From Delphinus delphis (Eukaryota > Chordata > Mammalia > Artiodactyla > Delphinidae): a DNA stretch of 64,000 nt. The notes under the pieces were generated by a model that saw nothing but the letters and a program-made list of their open reading frames with translations, had not been told where the DNA came from and searched no databases. Within the stretch, counting starts at the first letter, position 1, and each line of letters starts with the position of its first letter. Below, one piece after another: positions 25,550 through 37,500 of this stretch. A program made the translations under genes and the position numbers. Where the stretch lies: positions 17,170,994-17,234,993 of the forward strand of contig NC_082693.1 of assembly GCF_949987515.2 (NCBI RefSeq), read 5' to 3'.

Positions 25550-28500
25550 ATATATATGTTTATATATATATATGATTTATTTATTTATATTTATATAAAA
25601 GAACAGAACTTTAAGTAAAGGGTGGGGAGAGGAATGGAGGAGGGAAGGTTTACCAAGAAGTTCTACATCTGTATAAAACTTCACAGGTCAGGGGACAACA
25701 ACACAGTGAAGTTATGGGAAAAAAATGAAATTATGTAGTAATGTACCATTACCCTTCAGCCAGTAACACTTTGAATATATCCAGTGGGACATGTTACTTC
25801 TCTCAGCAAAAGACCACCCACATTTTTTTCAACGGGAAAATGCATTTTTTATTGTGGTAAAACATATAATGTTAAATTTACCATCTTAACCAATTTTTGA
25901 AGGTACAGTTCAGTGGTATTAGGTATATTCATATTGTCGTGCAAAAAATCTCTAGACTTTTTCATCCTGCAACACTGAAATTCTATACTTACTAAATACT
26001 AATACTCTCTCTTGTCTTCTTCCAGTTTTGGGGAACTGAATTTTTATTTTCTGCTTCTATGATTCTGACTTCTTTAAATACTTCATATGGGTGGAATCAT
26101 ACAATATTTGTCCTTTTGTGACTGGTTTATTTCACTAAGCATAATATTTTTGAGGCTCAGCCATGTTGTAGCATGTGATAGGATTTCCTTCCTTTTAAAG
26201 CTGCATAATATTCCATTATATGTATATACCATATTTTCCTCATCCATTCATCTGTTGATGGACATTTGGATTGCTTCTACCTCCTGGATATTTTGAATAA
26301 TGCTGTGGTAAACATGGATGTGCAAATATCTCTTTGAGATCCTTTTTTTAAGTCTTTTGGATATATACCCAGAAGTGGGATTGCTGAATCTTATGATGAT
26401 CCTGTGACTCTGGGTAATAATACTGGATGTAAAAGGAATTTACTTATGGATATAAGTGTGGGCTGTAAGAAAGATGAATAGATAAATTTTGTTAAAATCA
26501 AAGTGAAAATAAAACATCTATAACCAGTGGGCTTGAAAGTCTTCTATTTTTTTTTAGAACACTGACTATATTGCTTTGTTGTCTTCATTTTAATTTGGTT
26601 TTCTCCAATATTAGAGAGGTTTTATAAATGAAAATTTTTTCAGCTGACTTCCTGGAAATACTACCTTTGAGAATGTCTAGCAACTCCCCTCACAGTTCGC
26701 CTTTGCTGTTCATTTGGGACTAAAGAATAGCTTGTCATCCTGGCCATCTCACATCATTATCTAGCTTCTTAGAAATCAGCTAATGACATTAATTAAAAAA
26801 TAACAACTTTGACTGTCCTGCTCTAATAATCTGATGTTGTAACCAAGTTAGAAAATGAGGGACTTCCCTGGCGGTCCAGTGCTTAAGGCTCCGTGCTCCC
26901 AATGCAGGGGTGCAGGTTCCATCCCTGGTTGAGGACTAAGATCCCACATACCGTGCAGCACGGTTGGAATAACTAACTAAATTGGCTTTAAAAAGAAAGG
27001 AAGAAAGAAAATGGTACTTTATCGGTACACTGATGTTAATGTTAAAAGGACTAAGAAGTACCAACTGGAATAGAAGAAAGATGGGTATGCTTTTTATAAT
27101 AAAAATATTACTAAGTAAAGAAGAAATGCTATTTTAATTCTATGCATATATAAGCATTATGTGATCTTATGATTAATTATTTTTCCCTTTCCTTCTGCTT
27201 TTTCTTAGATGTTCTTGGCAGCCCTGTCACTCAGCTTTATTTCTAAGACACTAAGTGCAATCATTATGAAAGGTTCCATCACTCAAATAGAAAGGAGATT
27301 TGACATATCATCTTCTACTGTTGGCTTAATTGATGGAAGCTTTGAAATGGGTAATTTTTGTTTCTGTTTTGATTATTACTTAGTAACGAGATTTGCAGAG
27401 GGAAAAAAGTGTTCACATACGCTCTACACCACTGATCCTTAACCAGGGGTAAATTGCCCCCATCCCCACCCCCTGCCCAGGGGCAATTTGGCAATATCTG
27501 GAGATATTTTTGGTTGTCATTGCTGAGGATTAGGGAATGTCACTGGCATCTAGTGGTAGAGGCCAGGGATGCCTTGAAACATCCCACAATGCACAAGACA
27601 GCCTCCAAAACAAAGAATTACCTAGTCCAGAATGTCAAAAGTATAGAGGTTAAAAAACCCTGATTTACACAAACTCGTTGCCTGCAAACTAATATTTTGC
27701 AGGGCTAAAACTTCTCTTTCTCAAGATGTCCTATTGCAAAAAAATGTTGGAGAGAGGATTATGATTCTGATGATTTGAGGAGAGGAGAACAATTTTGAAG
27801 CAATCTTTGTTAGGGTCTACTGTTGAACTGGGTATAAAATTTGGGGTTAAAAGTCTTTTTTTTTTTAGAACATTGAGTATATTGTTTTGTTGTCTTCATT
27901 TTAATTTGGATTTCTCCAATAACAGTGAGGTTTTATATAATTTTTTAACATTCTTTTCTCTTACTTTATGAACTGGTCGCTGATTACCTCTGCCCATTTT
28001 CCTCCCCCCGCCTTTTAATGATTTGAAGGGTTTCAAAATTTATGTCTGTTGTATAGATTACACATATTTTTTACAAGTTTGCTCTTTATCTTTTAACCTT
28101 TTAAAAATATACTTGTTTATTGAATGTTTAAAAAATAATTGTGTAAAGGAAGACCCATCTATCTTTTGGTCATGAATTCTGCCTTTTCATGATTCAGAAG
28201 CTATTACACCATACATATCCTTCACTTTTCCACCTTCTAGGTTTAATGAAACCATCTAGAACTTTAGTATTAGACTGTGATTAGCTTTAAATTCTAATTC
28301 ATTGTATATCTCTTTATATTGAGGAATTGATTCTTATTATCTTTGTTAAACTTTGTAGCTATTTAAAAGCAATTAGTTGGACATGGTTATAAGTTTTACT
28401 GGTTTCCTTCCTAACACTATTTCTTGAACCTTATGACTTCAAGTCTCATCTTTAGTTTTTCTGGAGTATATCTTCAAGTAGCTTTTTTTTTCCAGAAATA

Positions 28501-31500
28501 ATTGAACATAAGACATATTTTCTGAGCCCTTGCATGTTGAAAAATGTATTTATTTTACTATCATAGTCAACTGATAATTTGAGTATGAAATTAAAACTTC
28601 AGAATCTTTTTTTCTCAGAACATTAAAAACATGTATCTACTGTGTTATAACACAATATTATACATAAGAAATCATTACCAGTATCATTGTCATGCACTGA
28701 TAGGACCTCTTCTTTATGCCTGAATTTCAGAAATTTTACCAACATATACCTAGGATGGTCTCTTTTACATTATTTATGCTGGAGAAATGTAGAAATTTTT
28801 ATCTGATGTCTTAAGCCTTCCTTTACCTCAGGAAATTTATTTTCTATATTTAAATTTGTTCCGTCCCCTCTATTTTCTTCTGAAACATATATGAATATTA
28901 AATTTTCTGGCTATTTTTTCACTTTAAGTTTTTCTTTCTAAAATTCGACCTTTCTTTTTTCTTGAAACTCCATCAGTCTTTGCTGATGCCATCTTTCATC
29001 TTATTGTATCAGGTCCGAATATGTACATTTCTGTAGAGTATTTAAAATTTTCAACAATACTTTATTGTTCTCTTATTATTTTTAGTCTGCTAGCTCTTAT
29101 TTTATGGATGCAACATACCTTTGTACCTCTAGAGATACTAACTGGATTTTTTCAAAATGTCTTCTCTTCTTAGTTTCCTCATTTAACTGTTTTCTTCATG
29201 GGTTACTTTATCTGCTGGTTCAGTTTGGTGCTTTTACTTCATGTTATTTTTTTCCATCAAATGTTCAGTAATTCTTGGTTGTTGTCTGTTCGTTATTATA
29301 CTTGTAGCTCCAGATGGACTGGAATTGGTCATGACTCCCACCACTTAGATTGGTCTTTTTCCTCTTTTGAATCTAAATAACTTATAGCTAACATTAAATC
29401 TCAAGTGACCTCTCCTCCAGGAAACTTTCCTGAAACCTCTAATTAATTTAAGCTTCCCCTTTCTGTGGTCTAAGAGTACTTCTGTCCATTTATCTATTTT
29501 TGTCACTGGTAGGTAAATTCTTTTAGAGCAGATACCATGCACTGTTTATCCTTTTCCTCTATTTCTGGCTTCTAACCCCATGACAGGTACTTAATAAGAA
29601 TTTAAAGATTTCTAGGAGTGAATGAAAAATGCATGAATAAATACCTTCCCTCAGGTATTTTTGTCCATTTTTCTCCATTCCAGTACAACCCACTCAACTC
29701 CAAATTCTTCATAAAATTTTGCTTCACTAATATCGCCAAGTAATTCAAGTACTTTAGTTCTTATCTAAAGTCAATTCTGCTTATTATTAACACCACACAA
29801 CTTTATAGTGAGTGGCTTAAGGTAAGTGAGTTTCATCCCGGGTAATTAAATTACCCGGGGACTTCCCCAGTGGTGCAGTGGTTAAGAATCCACCTGCCAA
29901 TGCAGGGTACACGGGTTCGATCCCTGGTCTGGGAAGATCCCACATGCCACAGAGCAACTAAGCCCATGAGCCAAAACTACTGAGCCCATGTGCCACAAGT
30001 ACTGATCTCACGTGCCGCAACTACAGAGCTCATGTGCTGCAACTACTGAAGCCCGCGTGCCTAGAGCCCAGGCTCCACAACAAGAGAAGCCACCACAGCG
30101 AGAAGGCTACGCATCACAACAAAGTAGCCCCAGCTTGCCGCAACTAGAGAAAGCCCGTGCACAGCAACAAAGACCCAACACAGCCAAAATAAATAAATAA
30201 ATAATAAATGAATGAATGAATAAATAAATAAAGGCAGAGTCTATTTAAAAAAAAAAATACCCGATCTTTGAGGAATGGTACCATGTCTTATGCTCTATTT
30301 TTATCCATTCTGTGGCCTTCCATTCTACTGGACACAAAATTGGACTCAGTCACTGTTTGCTATAATCAATCATATCAAAATAATTTTGTTTTCTTTCTAG
30401 GAAATTTGCTTGTGATTTTATTTGTGAGTTACTTTGGAGCCAAATTACACAGACCAAAACTAATCGGAATTGGTTGCTTCGTTATGGGAATTGGAAGTAT
30501 TTTGACTGCTTTACCTCATTTCTTCATGGGATAGTAAGTGGCTCTATGCCATCAGTGATCATTTCCTTGTAAATTAATGGTAGAATTTTATTTTTTTTCT
30601 TTTAAATAAGCAGTCCCCTTTTGAGAAGAATATCCACTAAGTGTGTGTAGAAATGGAGTATATTTTCTATGTAATAATTAAATTGTTTTATCTACCATGA
30701 CTCTCATTGATATTAAAATATGAATAGCAATAAATGAGTAGTTTCACAGAAAATAAATAAGCTTTTTAGTATGATATGTATTTCATGTCTTTGCCTACAA
30801 GATTTTGATAATATTTAATAAGTCTTTGTTACCAAACTCAGGTCCAGCTGCTCACCACTCGAAAATCAATACCTGAGAGGCAATTGTTGGTAGAAAGGCA
30901 AGTTGCTTTTAATCAGAATGCCAACAATCTAGGGAGAAGGTGGACTCATGTCCCCCCAAACCAACTCCCATGATTCTGTTTGGCTATAAAAGTTTTTAAA
31001 GGGAAAAGGGAAGTAATGTCAGTTAATCATTGAGATAGAGGGTCAAAGTCGTCACCATCCCCCACTGTGTGCAGGCTTGTTGGCTTCTTGTGATTTTTCT
31101 TTAGATGCTATCTTGTTCACATAGTTTGTTCATGAGATTACTGAAGGGAAAGCTAGGGAAGAGATCTGGTCATCTGTTAATTACTCATTCTTCATTTCTA
31201 CTTTGATCTACAGAAAGAACCAACAGGTTAGGCAAGGTATTGTGTGATCAAAAGATTTGAAAGGTGTACTTGGGTTGGTGATGAGTAGAGTATGGGGCGC
31301 CTGATTTAAATGTTAGTTACAATGTAGTTTTGCTAAAGTGACAGGACAAAGGGGCCTCCTGCAGAACCTCTTTCCTGCCAAAAGCTGCTTACAACTTCAC
31401 CACTCAACTCACTGCGGTATGGGTTTTCCCACTACCATCTCCACTGAGACTTCTTCCTAAGTCACTGTATAGTTTTAATTAGAGTCAGATACTAATGACA

Positions 31501-34500
31501 GGAAACCAAAAATAGTGATGGCTTAAATAAGAGCTTATTTTTTACATAAAAAATTTAGCCAACCCAGCCCTTGACTGGCCTTGACTTCACGGTCTAAATT
31601 GTGGCAATGTTGTTCCTTGCAACAGGATAGAAGGGAAGAAGAATAAGAAGAAACAGAAGGCACACAGGCTGAGACTTAAGAAATATTTTCAGAAGCATAA
31701 CCCTTCTACCAACTTCACATTAGCCAGAACTTTGTTACACCTCACATTCAGATAGAAAGTCATTGGGAAAAATAGACCTTACTTCAGGTGTCCCCTTCCC
31801 AGCTAAAGATCCCAGGTTCTGTTACCATAGAAGGAAAGAAAAATGGATATTGAGAGCCAATGAGCAGTTTCTGCTAAAGATATCAATTACTTACTCATTA
31901 TCAACGCCAACAGCCATGCCTTTTGGTTACTATATTAATTACTCTATTTGACCCTCATAAGTTCTTTCTTCTTCCTGGTGCTGTTCCTTCTTATTTTCAT
32001 CATCTTACTCTCTCTTGATTTATTTCCTCCTTTTGGCTTCTCCATCATGCCCATCTTTTCCTTCTGCTACTGACACCGTAAGGTCAGTGTTGCCTAAGCT
32101 CCCTCTTCAATCTTCTTCACTTTTCATTCTACATGATTTGTGTGGAGTACATGCATTAAATGCAACTATCACTGTACACAGTGAGTTTATCTTATACTCA
32201 AGATCTATATAACCAACCACCTCATGGGTATCTCCAACCTAACATCCTACAAACATTTTGCATCCATATATTCAGAACAGAATTCATCCCTGTGCCATCA
32301 TCAGCTCAGATTTTTCACATTCACTCTTTCAGCAATGATTCATTTAGCCACAGAGGAACTCAAACTAAAGTCAAGGGTCTCATCCTAGACTTATTCTTTA
32401 CTTCAATACACATGACCAGTGGTCACCAAATCTTGCTTATTCTGCCTGCTATCTGTCATAGTTGTTGCCCTTAACCTGATAGAGGATTCTATCATCTCTG
32501 GCCTGGACTTTTTGCCTCCCAACTCCACTTCATTCTAACTCATATTCTATACTACAGTATTGATTTAAAAAATAAGAATCTAATTTTTTTACTACCACTT
32601 AAAACTCCCAATATCCTAGAGCAGTATTTTTCTTTATTTTTGATATTTATTTATTTTGGCTGCACCAGGTCTTACTTGCGGCATGTGGACTTCTTAGCTG
32701 CAGCATGCAGGATCTAGTTCCCCAACAGGGGTTAAACCCAGGCCACCTGTCCTGGGAGCTCAGACTCTGACCCACTGGACCACCAGGGAAGTCCCGTATC
32801 CTAGAGCAGGATTTTTCAAACTTCAGATCCTGAACCACTCATGGACCAATAAATCAATTAAGATTATTAAGAACAACAATTTTTTAATAGGATAGGATAG
32901 GATAGAATAGAATAGAAGAAAACACAATGAGAGTGGGGATAAATATTATTCTGTGAAACTTTTGTTTTGGTTGAACATAAATTTGTGTGTGTGTGGATAT
33001 CCATGTATTGTGATTGTGATGCAAAATATATTTCTCATTGTTAGTAACAAAGTATTGAAAGCCTTTTGCCTATGAATTACTATCTAGGTTCATTTGCATA
33101 TCTAAGCTCATTTGCATATACAGGTCACTCACTGATTTGGTCCTTGACTATCTTCCTAGCTTCATTTTACACTGCTTCCCATGACTGAGGACCACACTCT
33201 AGGCCTACAGTTTGCCAAATGTGCCATAATATGTCATAGCTTTGTTCATAGTGTTTCTACAGCTTTGAATGACTTTCTTTGTCTATTAAACTATCCATCT
33301 TCAAGACACATCTCATATGGAATCCTCACTGTGAAGTCTTCTCTAATCCACACCTTTCCAAACCCGCAAGCCAAGCTGATAATCCCTTTTTCCTTTACGA
33401 AATCTCAGGACCTGGTATATTAACCTTATCATATCTTTGATTGTATATGTTTACCTTAGGGGGTGTAAGATGTTTTAAGTAAAAAAAACAGTGTGTTTTA
33501 TTTCTAGTGATTTGGAGCTGAGCATAATGCCTGGCATAGAGTAAGTTGCCCTCAGACTTCACAGGGTACCTCAGTATTTTTAATTTATATATTTTATTGA
33601 AGTATAATGGACAAATTATATTAGTATCAGGTGTACAACATAGTGATTCATTATTTTTATAGATTATACTCCATTTATAGTTATAAAATTTTGGCTATAT
33701 TCCCTGTGCTGTACATCTTTGTATCTTATTTCTTTTTTTAACATCTTTATTGGAATATAATTGCTTTACAATGGGATGTTAGTTTCTGCTTTATAACAAA
33801 GTGAAGCAGCTATACATATACATATATCCCCATATCTCCTGTCTCTTGTGTTTCCCTCTCACCCTCCCTATCCCACTCCACTAGGTGGTCACAAAGCACC
33901 GAGCTGATCTCCCTGTGCTATGCGGCTGCTTCCCACTACCTATCTATTTTACATTTGGTAGGGTATATATGTCCATGCCACTCTCTCACTTCGTCCCAGC
34001 TTACCCTTCCCCCTCTCTGTGTCCTCAAGTCCATTCTCTATGTCTGCGTTTTTATTCCTGTCCTGCCCCTAGGTTCTTCAGAACTTTTTTTTAGATTCCA
34101 TATACATGTGTTAACATACAGTATTTGTTTTTCTCTTTCTGACTTACTTCACTTTGTATGACAGACTCTAGGTCCATCCACCTCACTACAAATAACTCAA
34201 TTTTGTTTCTTTTTATGGCTGAGTAGTATTCCATTGTATATATGTGCCACATCTTCTTTATCCATTCATCTGTTGATGGACACGTAGGTTGCATCCATAT
34301 CCTGATTATTGTAAATAGAGCTGCAATGAACATTTTGGTACATGACTCTTTTTCAGTTATGGTTTTCTCAGGGTATATGCCCAGTAGTGGGATTGCTGGG
34401 TCATATGGTAGTTCTATTTTTAGCTTTTTAAGGAACCTCCATACTGTTCTCCATAGTGGCTATATCAATTTACATTCCCACCAACAGTGCAAGAGGGTTC

Positions 34501-37500
34501 CCTTTTCTCTACACCCTCTCCAACATTTATTGTTGGTAGATATTTTGATGATGGCCATTCTGACTGGAGTGAGGTGATACCTCATTGTAGTTTTGATTTG
34601 CATTTCTCTAATGATTAGTGATGTTGAGCATTCTTTCATGTGTTTGTTGGCAATCTGTATATCTTATTTGGAGAAATGTCCGTTTAGGTCTCAGCCTACT
34701 TCTGGATTCGGATGCTTTTTTCACATTGAGTTGCATGAGCTGCTTGTAAATTTTGGAGATTAATCCTTTGTCAGTTGCTTCATTTGCAAATATTTTCTCC
34801 CATTCTGAGGGTTGTCTTTTCGTCTTGTTTATGGTTTCCTTTTCTGTGCAAAAGTTTTTAAGTTTCATTAGGTGCTATTTGCTTATTTTTGTTTTTATTT
34901 CCATTTCTCTAGGAGGTGGGTCCAAAAGGATCTTGCTGTGATTTATGTCCTAGAGTGTTCTGCCTATGTTTTCCTCTAAGAGTTTTATAGTGTCTGGCCT
35001 TACATTTAGGTGTGTAATCCATTTTGAGTTTATTTTTGTGAATGGTGTTAGGGAGTGTTCTAATTTCATTCTTTTACATGTAGCTGTCCAGTTATTCCAG
35101 CATGACTTATTGAAGAGGCTGTCTTTTCTCCGTTGTATATTCTTGCCTCCTTTATCAAAAATAAGGTGACCATATGTGCATGGGTTTATCTCTGGGCTCT
35201 CTATCCTGTTCCTTTGATCTATATTTCTGTTTTTGTGCCAGTACCATACTGTCTTGATTACTGTAGTTTGTAGTATAGGAGCCTGATTCCTCCAGCTCCC
35301 TTTTTCTTTCTCAAGATTGCTTTGGCTATTCAGTGTCTTTTGTGTTTCCATACAAATTGTGAATTTTTTTATTCTAGTACTGTGAAAAATGCCATTGGTA
35401 ATTTGAATAGGATTGCATTGAATCTGTAGATTACTTTGGTAGTATAGTCATTTTCACAGTGTTGATTCTTCCAATCCAAGAACATAGTATATCTCTCCAT
35501 CTGTATCATCTTTAATTTCTTTCATCAGTGTCTTATAGTTTTCTGCATGCACATCTTTTGTCTCCTTAGGTAGATTTATTCCTAGGTATTTTATTCTTTT
35601 TGCTGCAATGGTAAATGGGAGTGTTTCCTTAATTTCTCTTTCAGATTTTTCATCATTAGTGTATAGGAATGCAAGAGATTTCTGTGCATTAATTTTGCAT
35701 CCTGCAACTTTACCAGATTCATTGATTAGCTCTAGTAGTTTTCTGGTAGCATCTTTAGGATTCTCTATGTTTAGTATCATGCATCTGCAAACAGTGACAG
35801 CTTTACTTCTTCTTTTCTGATTTGGATTCCTTTTATTTCTTTTTCTTCTCTAATGGCTGTGGCTAAAACTGTGCTCTCTTCCATGGCTCCGAAGCTTCCC
35901 TCCCACCCTCTGTCTCTGCCAGTGAAGGGGCTTCCTAGTGTGTGGAAACTTTTCCTCCTTCACCAGTATTTCCCAGAGGTGCATGTCCTGTCCCTATTCT
36001 TTTGTCTCTGTTTTTCTTTTTTATTTTGCCCTACGCAGGTACGTGGGGAGTTTCTTGCCTTTTGGGAAGTCTGAGGTCTTCTGCCAGTGTTCAGTAGGTG
36101 TTCTGTAGGAGTTGTTCCACATGTAGTTGTTTTTCTGATGTACCTGTGGGGAGGAAGGTGATCTCCGCATCTTACTCCTCCATCATCTTGAAGGTCTCCT
36201 TCCTTATTTTATACCTAGTAGTTTGTACCTCTTAACTGCCCTTACCCTATATTCCCCCCTTCCCCCATTCCTCTTCTCACCGGTAACCACTAGTTTGTTC
36301 TCTGTACCTGTGAGTCTGTTTGTGTTTTGTTATATTTGTTCTCTTTTTTTTTTTTTAGATTTCACATGTAAGTGAAAATATACAGTATTTGTCTTTCTCT
36401 GCCTGACTTATTTTACTAAGCTTAATACCTTTCGGTCCATTCATGTATTTTTAAATATCAGCATTTGTCCCTATTCTAGGTCCATTCTATTGTTCCTATT
36501 AAGTGCTTCCTTATCAAATTCAAATGGATTAGAACTTTTTAAACTAAGTTTTGAAGAGTCAGGCATATGACTGTGTGTGATTATAAATTGATTTTGAAAT
36601 TTTAGATTGTAACCATCTTTGAAGATAATTCAAAAGATTGATAAATACAGTTAGCAGTTTTTTAAAAGCATGAAACCAAGATATTTCATATGTTGCCCAG
36701 AATATAAGCACTGCTAGGATGAGAGCAACATGGTACTCCACCTTGCCTGGGGAGTACTGCATTATATTTCTTAGCGAACACTCCCATTTCACTGTTACCC
36801 ATCACGACTCCTAAAATATAAGCTGGGAAACTGACAGAGTATCCTGATAATTTGGAGAAGAGAATGGTGCAAATAAAGGGGAAGATTCCGCTGTATTTCT
36901 GGGAAAAGTGAAAATGCTCAGTAAATATAGTGATATTCTTACAGTTACAGGTATTCTAAAGACACCCCTATTAATCCATCAGAGAATTCAACATCAAGCT
37001 TATCAACTTGTTTGATTAATCAAAATTTGTTACTCAATAGAACATCACTGGAGATAGTGGGAAAAGGTAAGAATTGAACTGGCACTAGTGAATATTAGTG
37101 TCACTAATAAATATTCTAAATTTAACAATTTAATTACGTCATTAAAAAACGATTGTGGGGGCTTCCCTGGTGGCACAGTGGTTGAGAGTCTGCCTGCCGA
37201 TGGAGGGGACACGGGTTCGTGCCCTGGTCCGGGAGGATCAAACATGACGTGGAGCGGCTGGGCCCGTGAGCCATGGCCGCTGAGCCTGCACGTCTGGAGC
37301 CTGTGCTCCGCAACGGGAGAGGCCACAACAGTGAGAGGCCCGCGTACCGTGAAAAAAGAAAAGATTGTGATATCCATTAGCGAAATTGATTTAAAAGACA
37401 AATAGGAAAAACATTTGCATCTTATATATGTAAGACAAAAATCGTAGTGTTAATATATATTATATATAAAGACCTTCTAGAAGTAATAAGAAAAGAGGAA

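Larger units (their letters stand above)
10209..27208 (+). other. SLCO1B3: Intron 2 of SLCO1B (17 kb)
   Basis: The largest intron. Named repeats are listed separately. Stretches without a confident call: 10209-10690, 11740-12350, 12560-13080, 18673-19500, 21504-23290, 23450-24440, 24600-25513 and 26396-26530. None contains an ORF that looks like a protein. Confidence 0.6.
27351..30400 (+). other. SLCO1B3: Intron 3 of SLCO1B
   Basis: Contains a MER-type relic (27428-27665), one copy of a repeat also found before exon 3 (27846-27940), an L2 piece (about 29395-29640) and a CHR-1-like SINE (29858-30252). 27960-29390 is AT-rich with no confident call. Confidence 0.6.
30534..36944 (+). other. SLCO1B3: Intron 4 of SLCO1B (6.4 kb)
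   Basis: Holds an LTR-like repeat copy (30826-31360), a SINE (32632-32796), an L2 piece (33150-33550) and an L1 nested in an older L1 (33570-36440). 31400-32600 and 36440-36944 have no confident call. Confidence 0.6.

Noticed and set aside
30826..31360. LTR-like repeat as part of a complete endogenous retrovirus
   Set aside because: No gag, pol or env-like reading was seen next to either copy; at most solo LTRs.
34950..35780. Long minus-strand open frames with reverse-transcriptase-like text
   Set aside because: Pieces of the internally deleted L1 ORF2, broken by stops and a missing base at the RT active site. Annotated as a mobile element, not as a gene.
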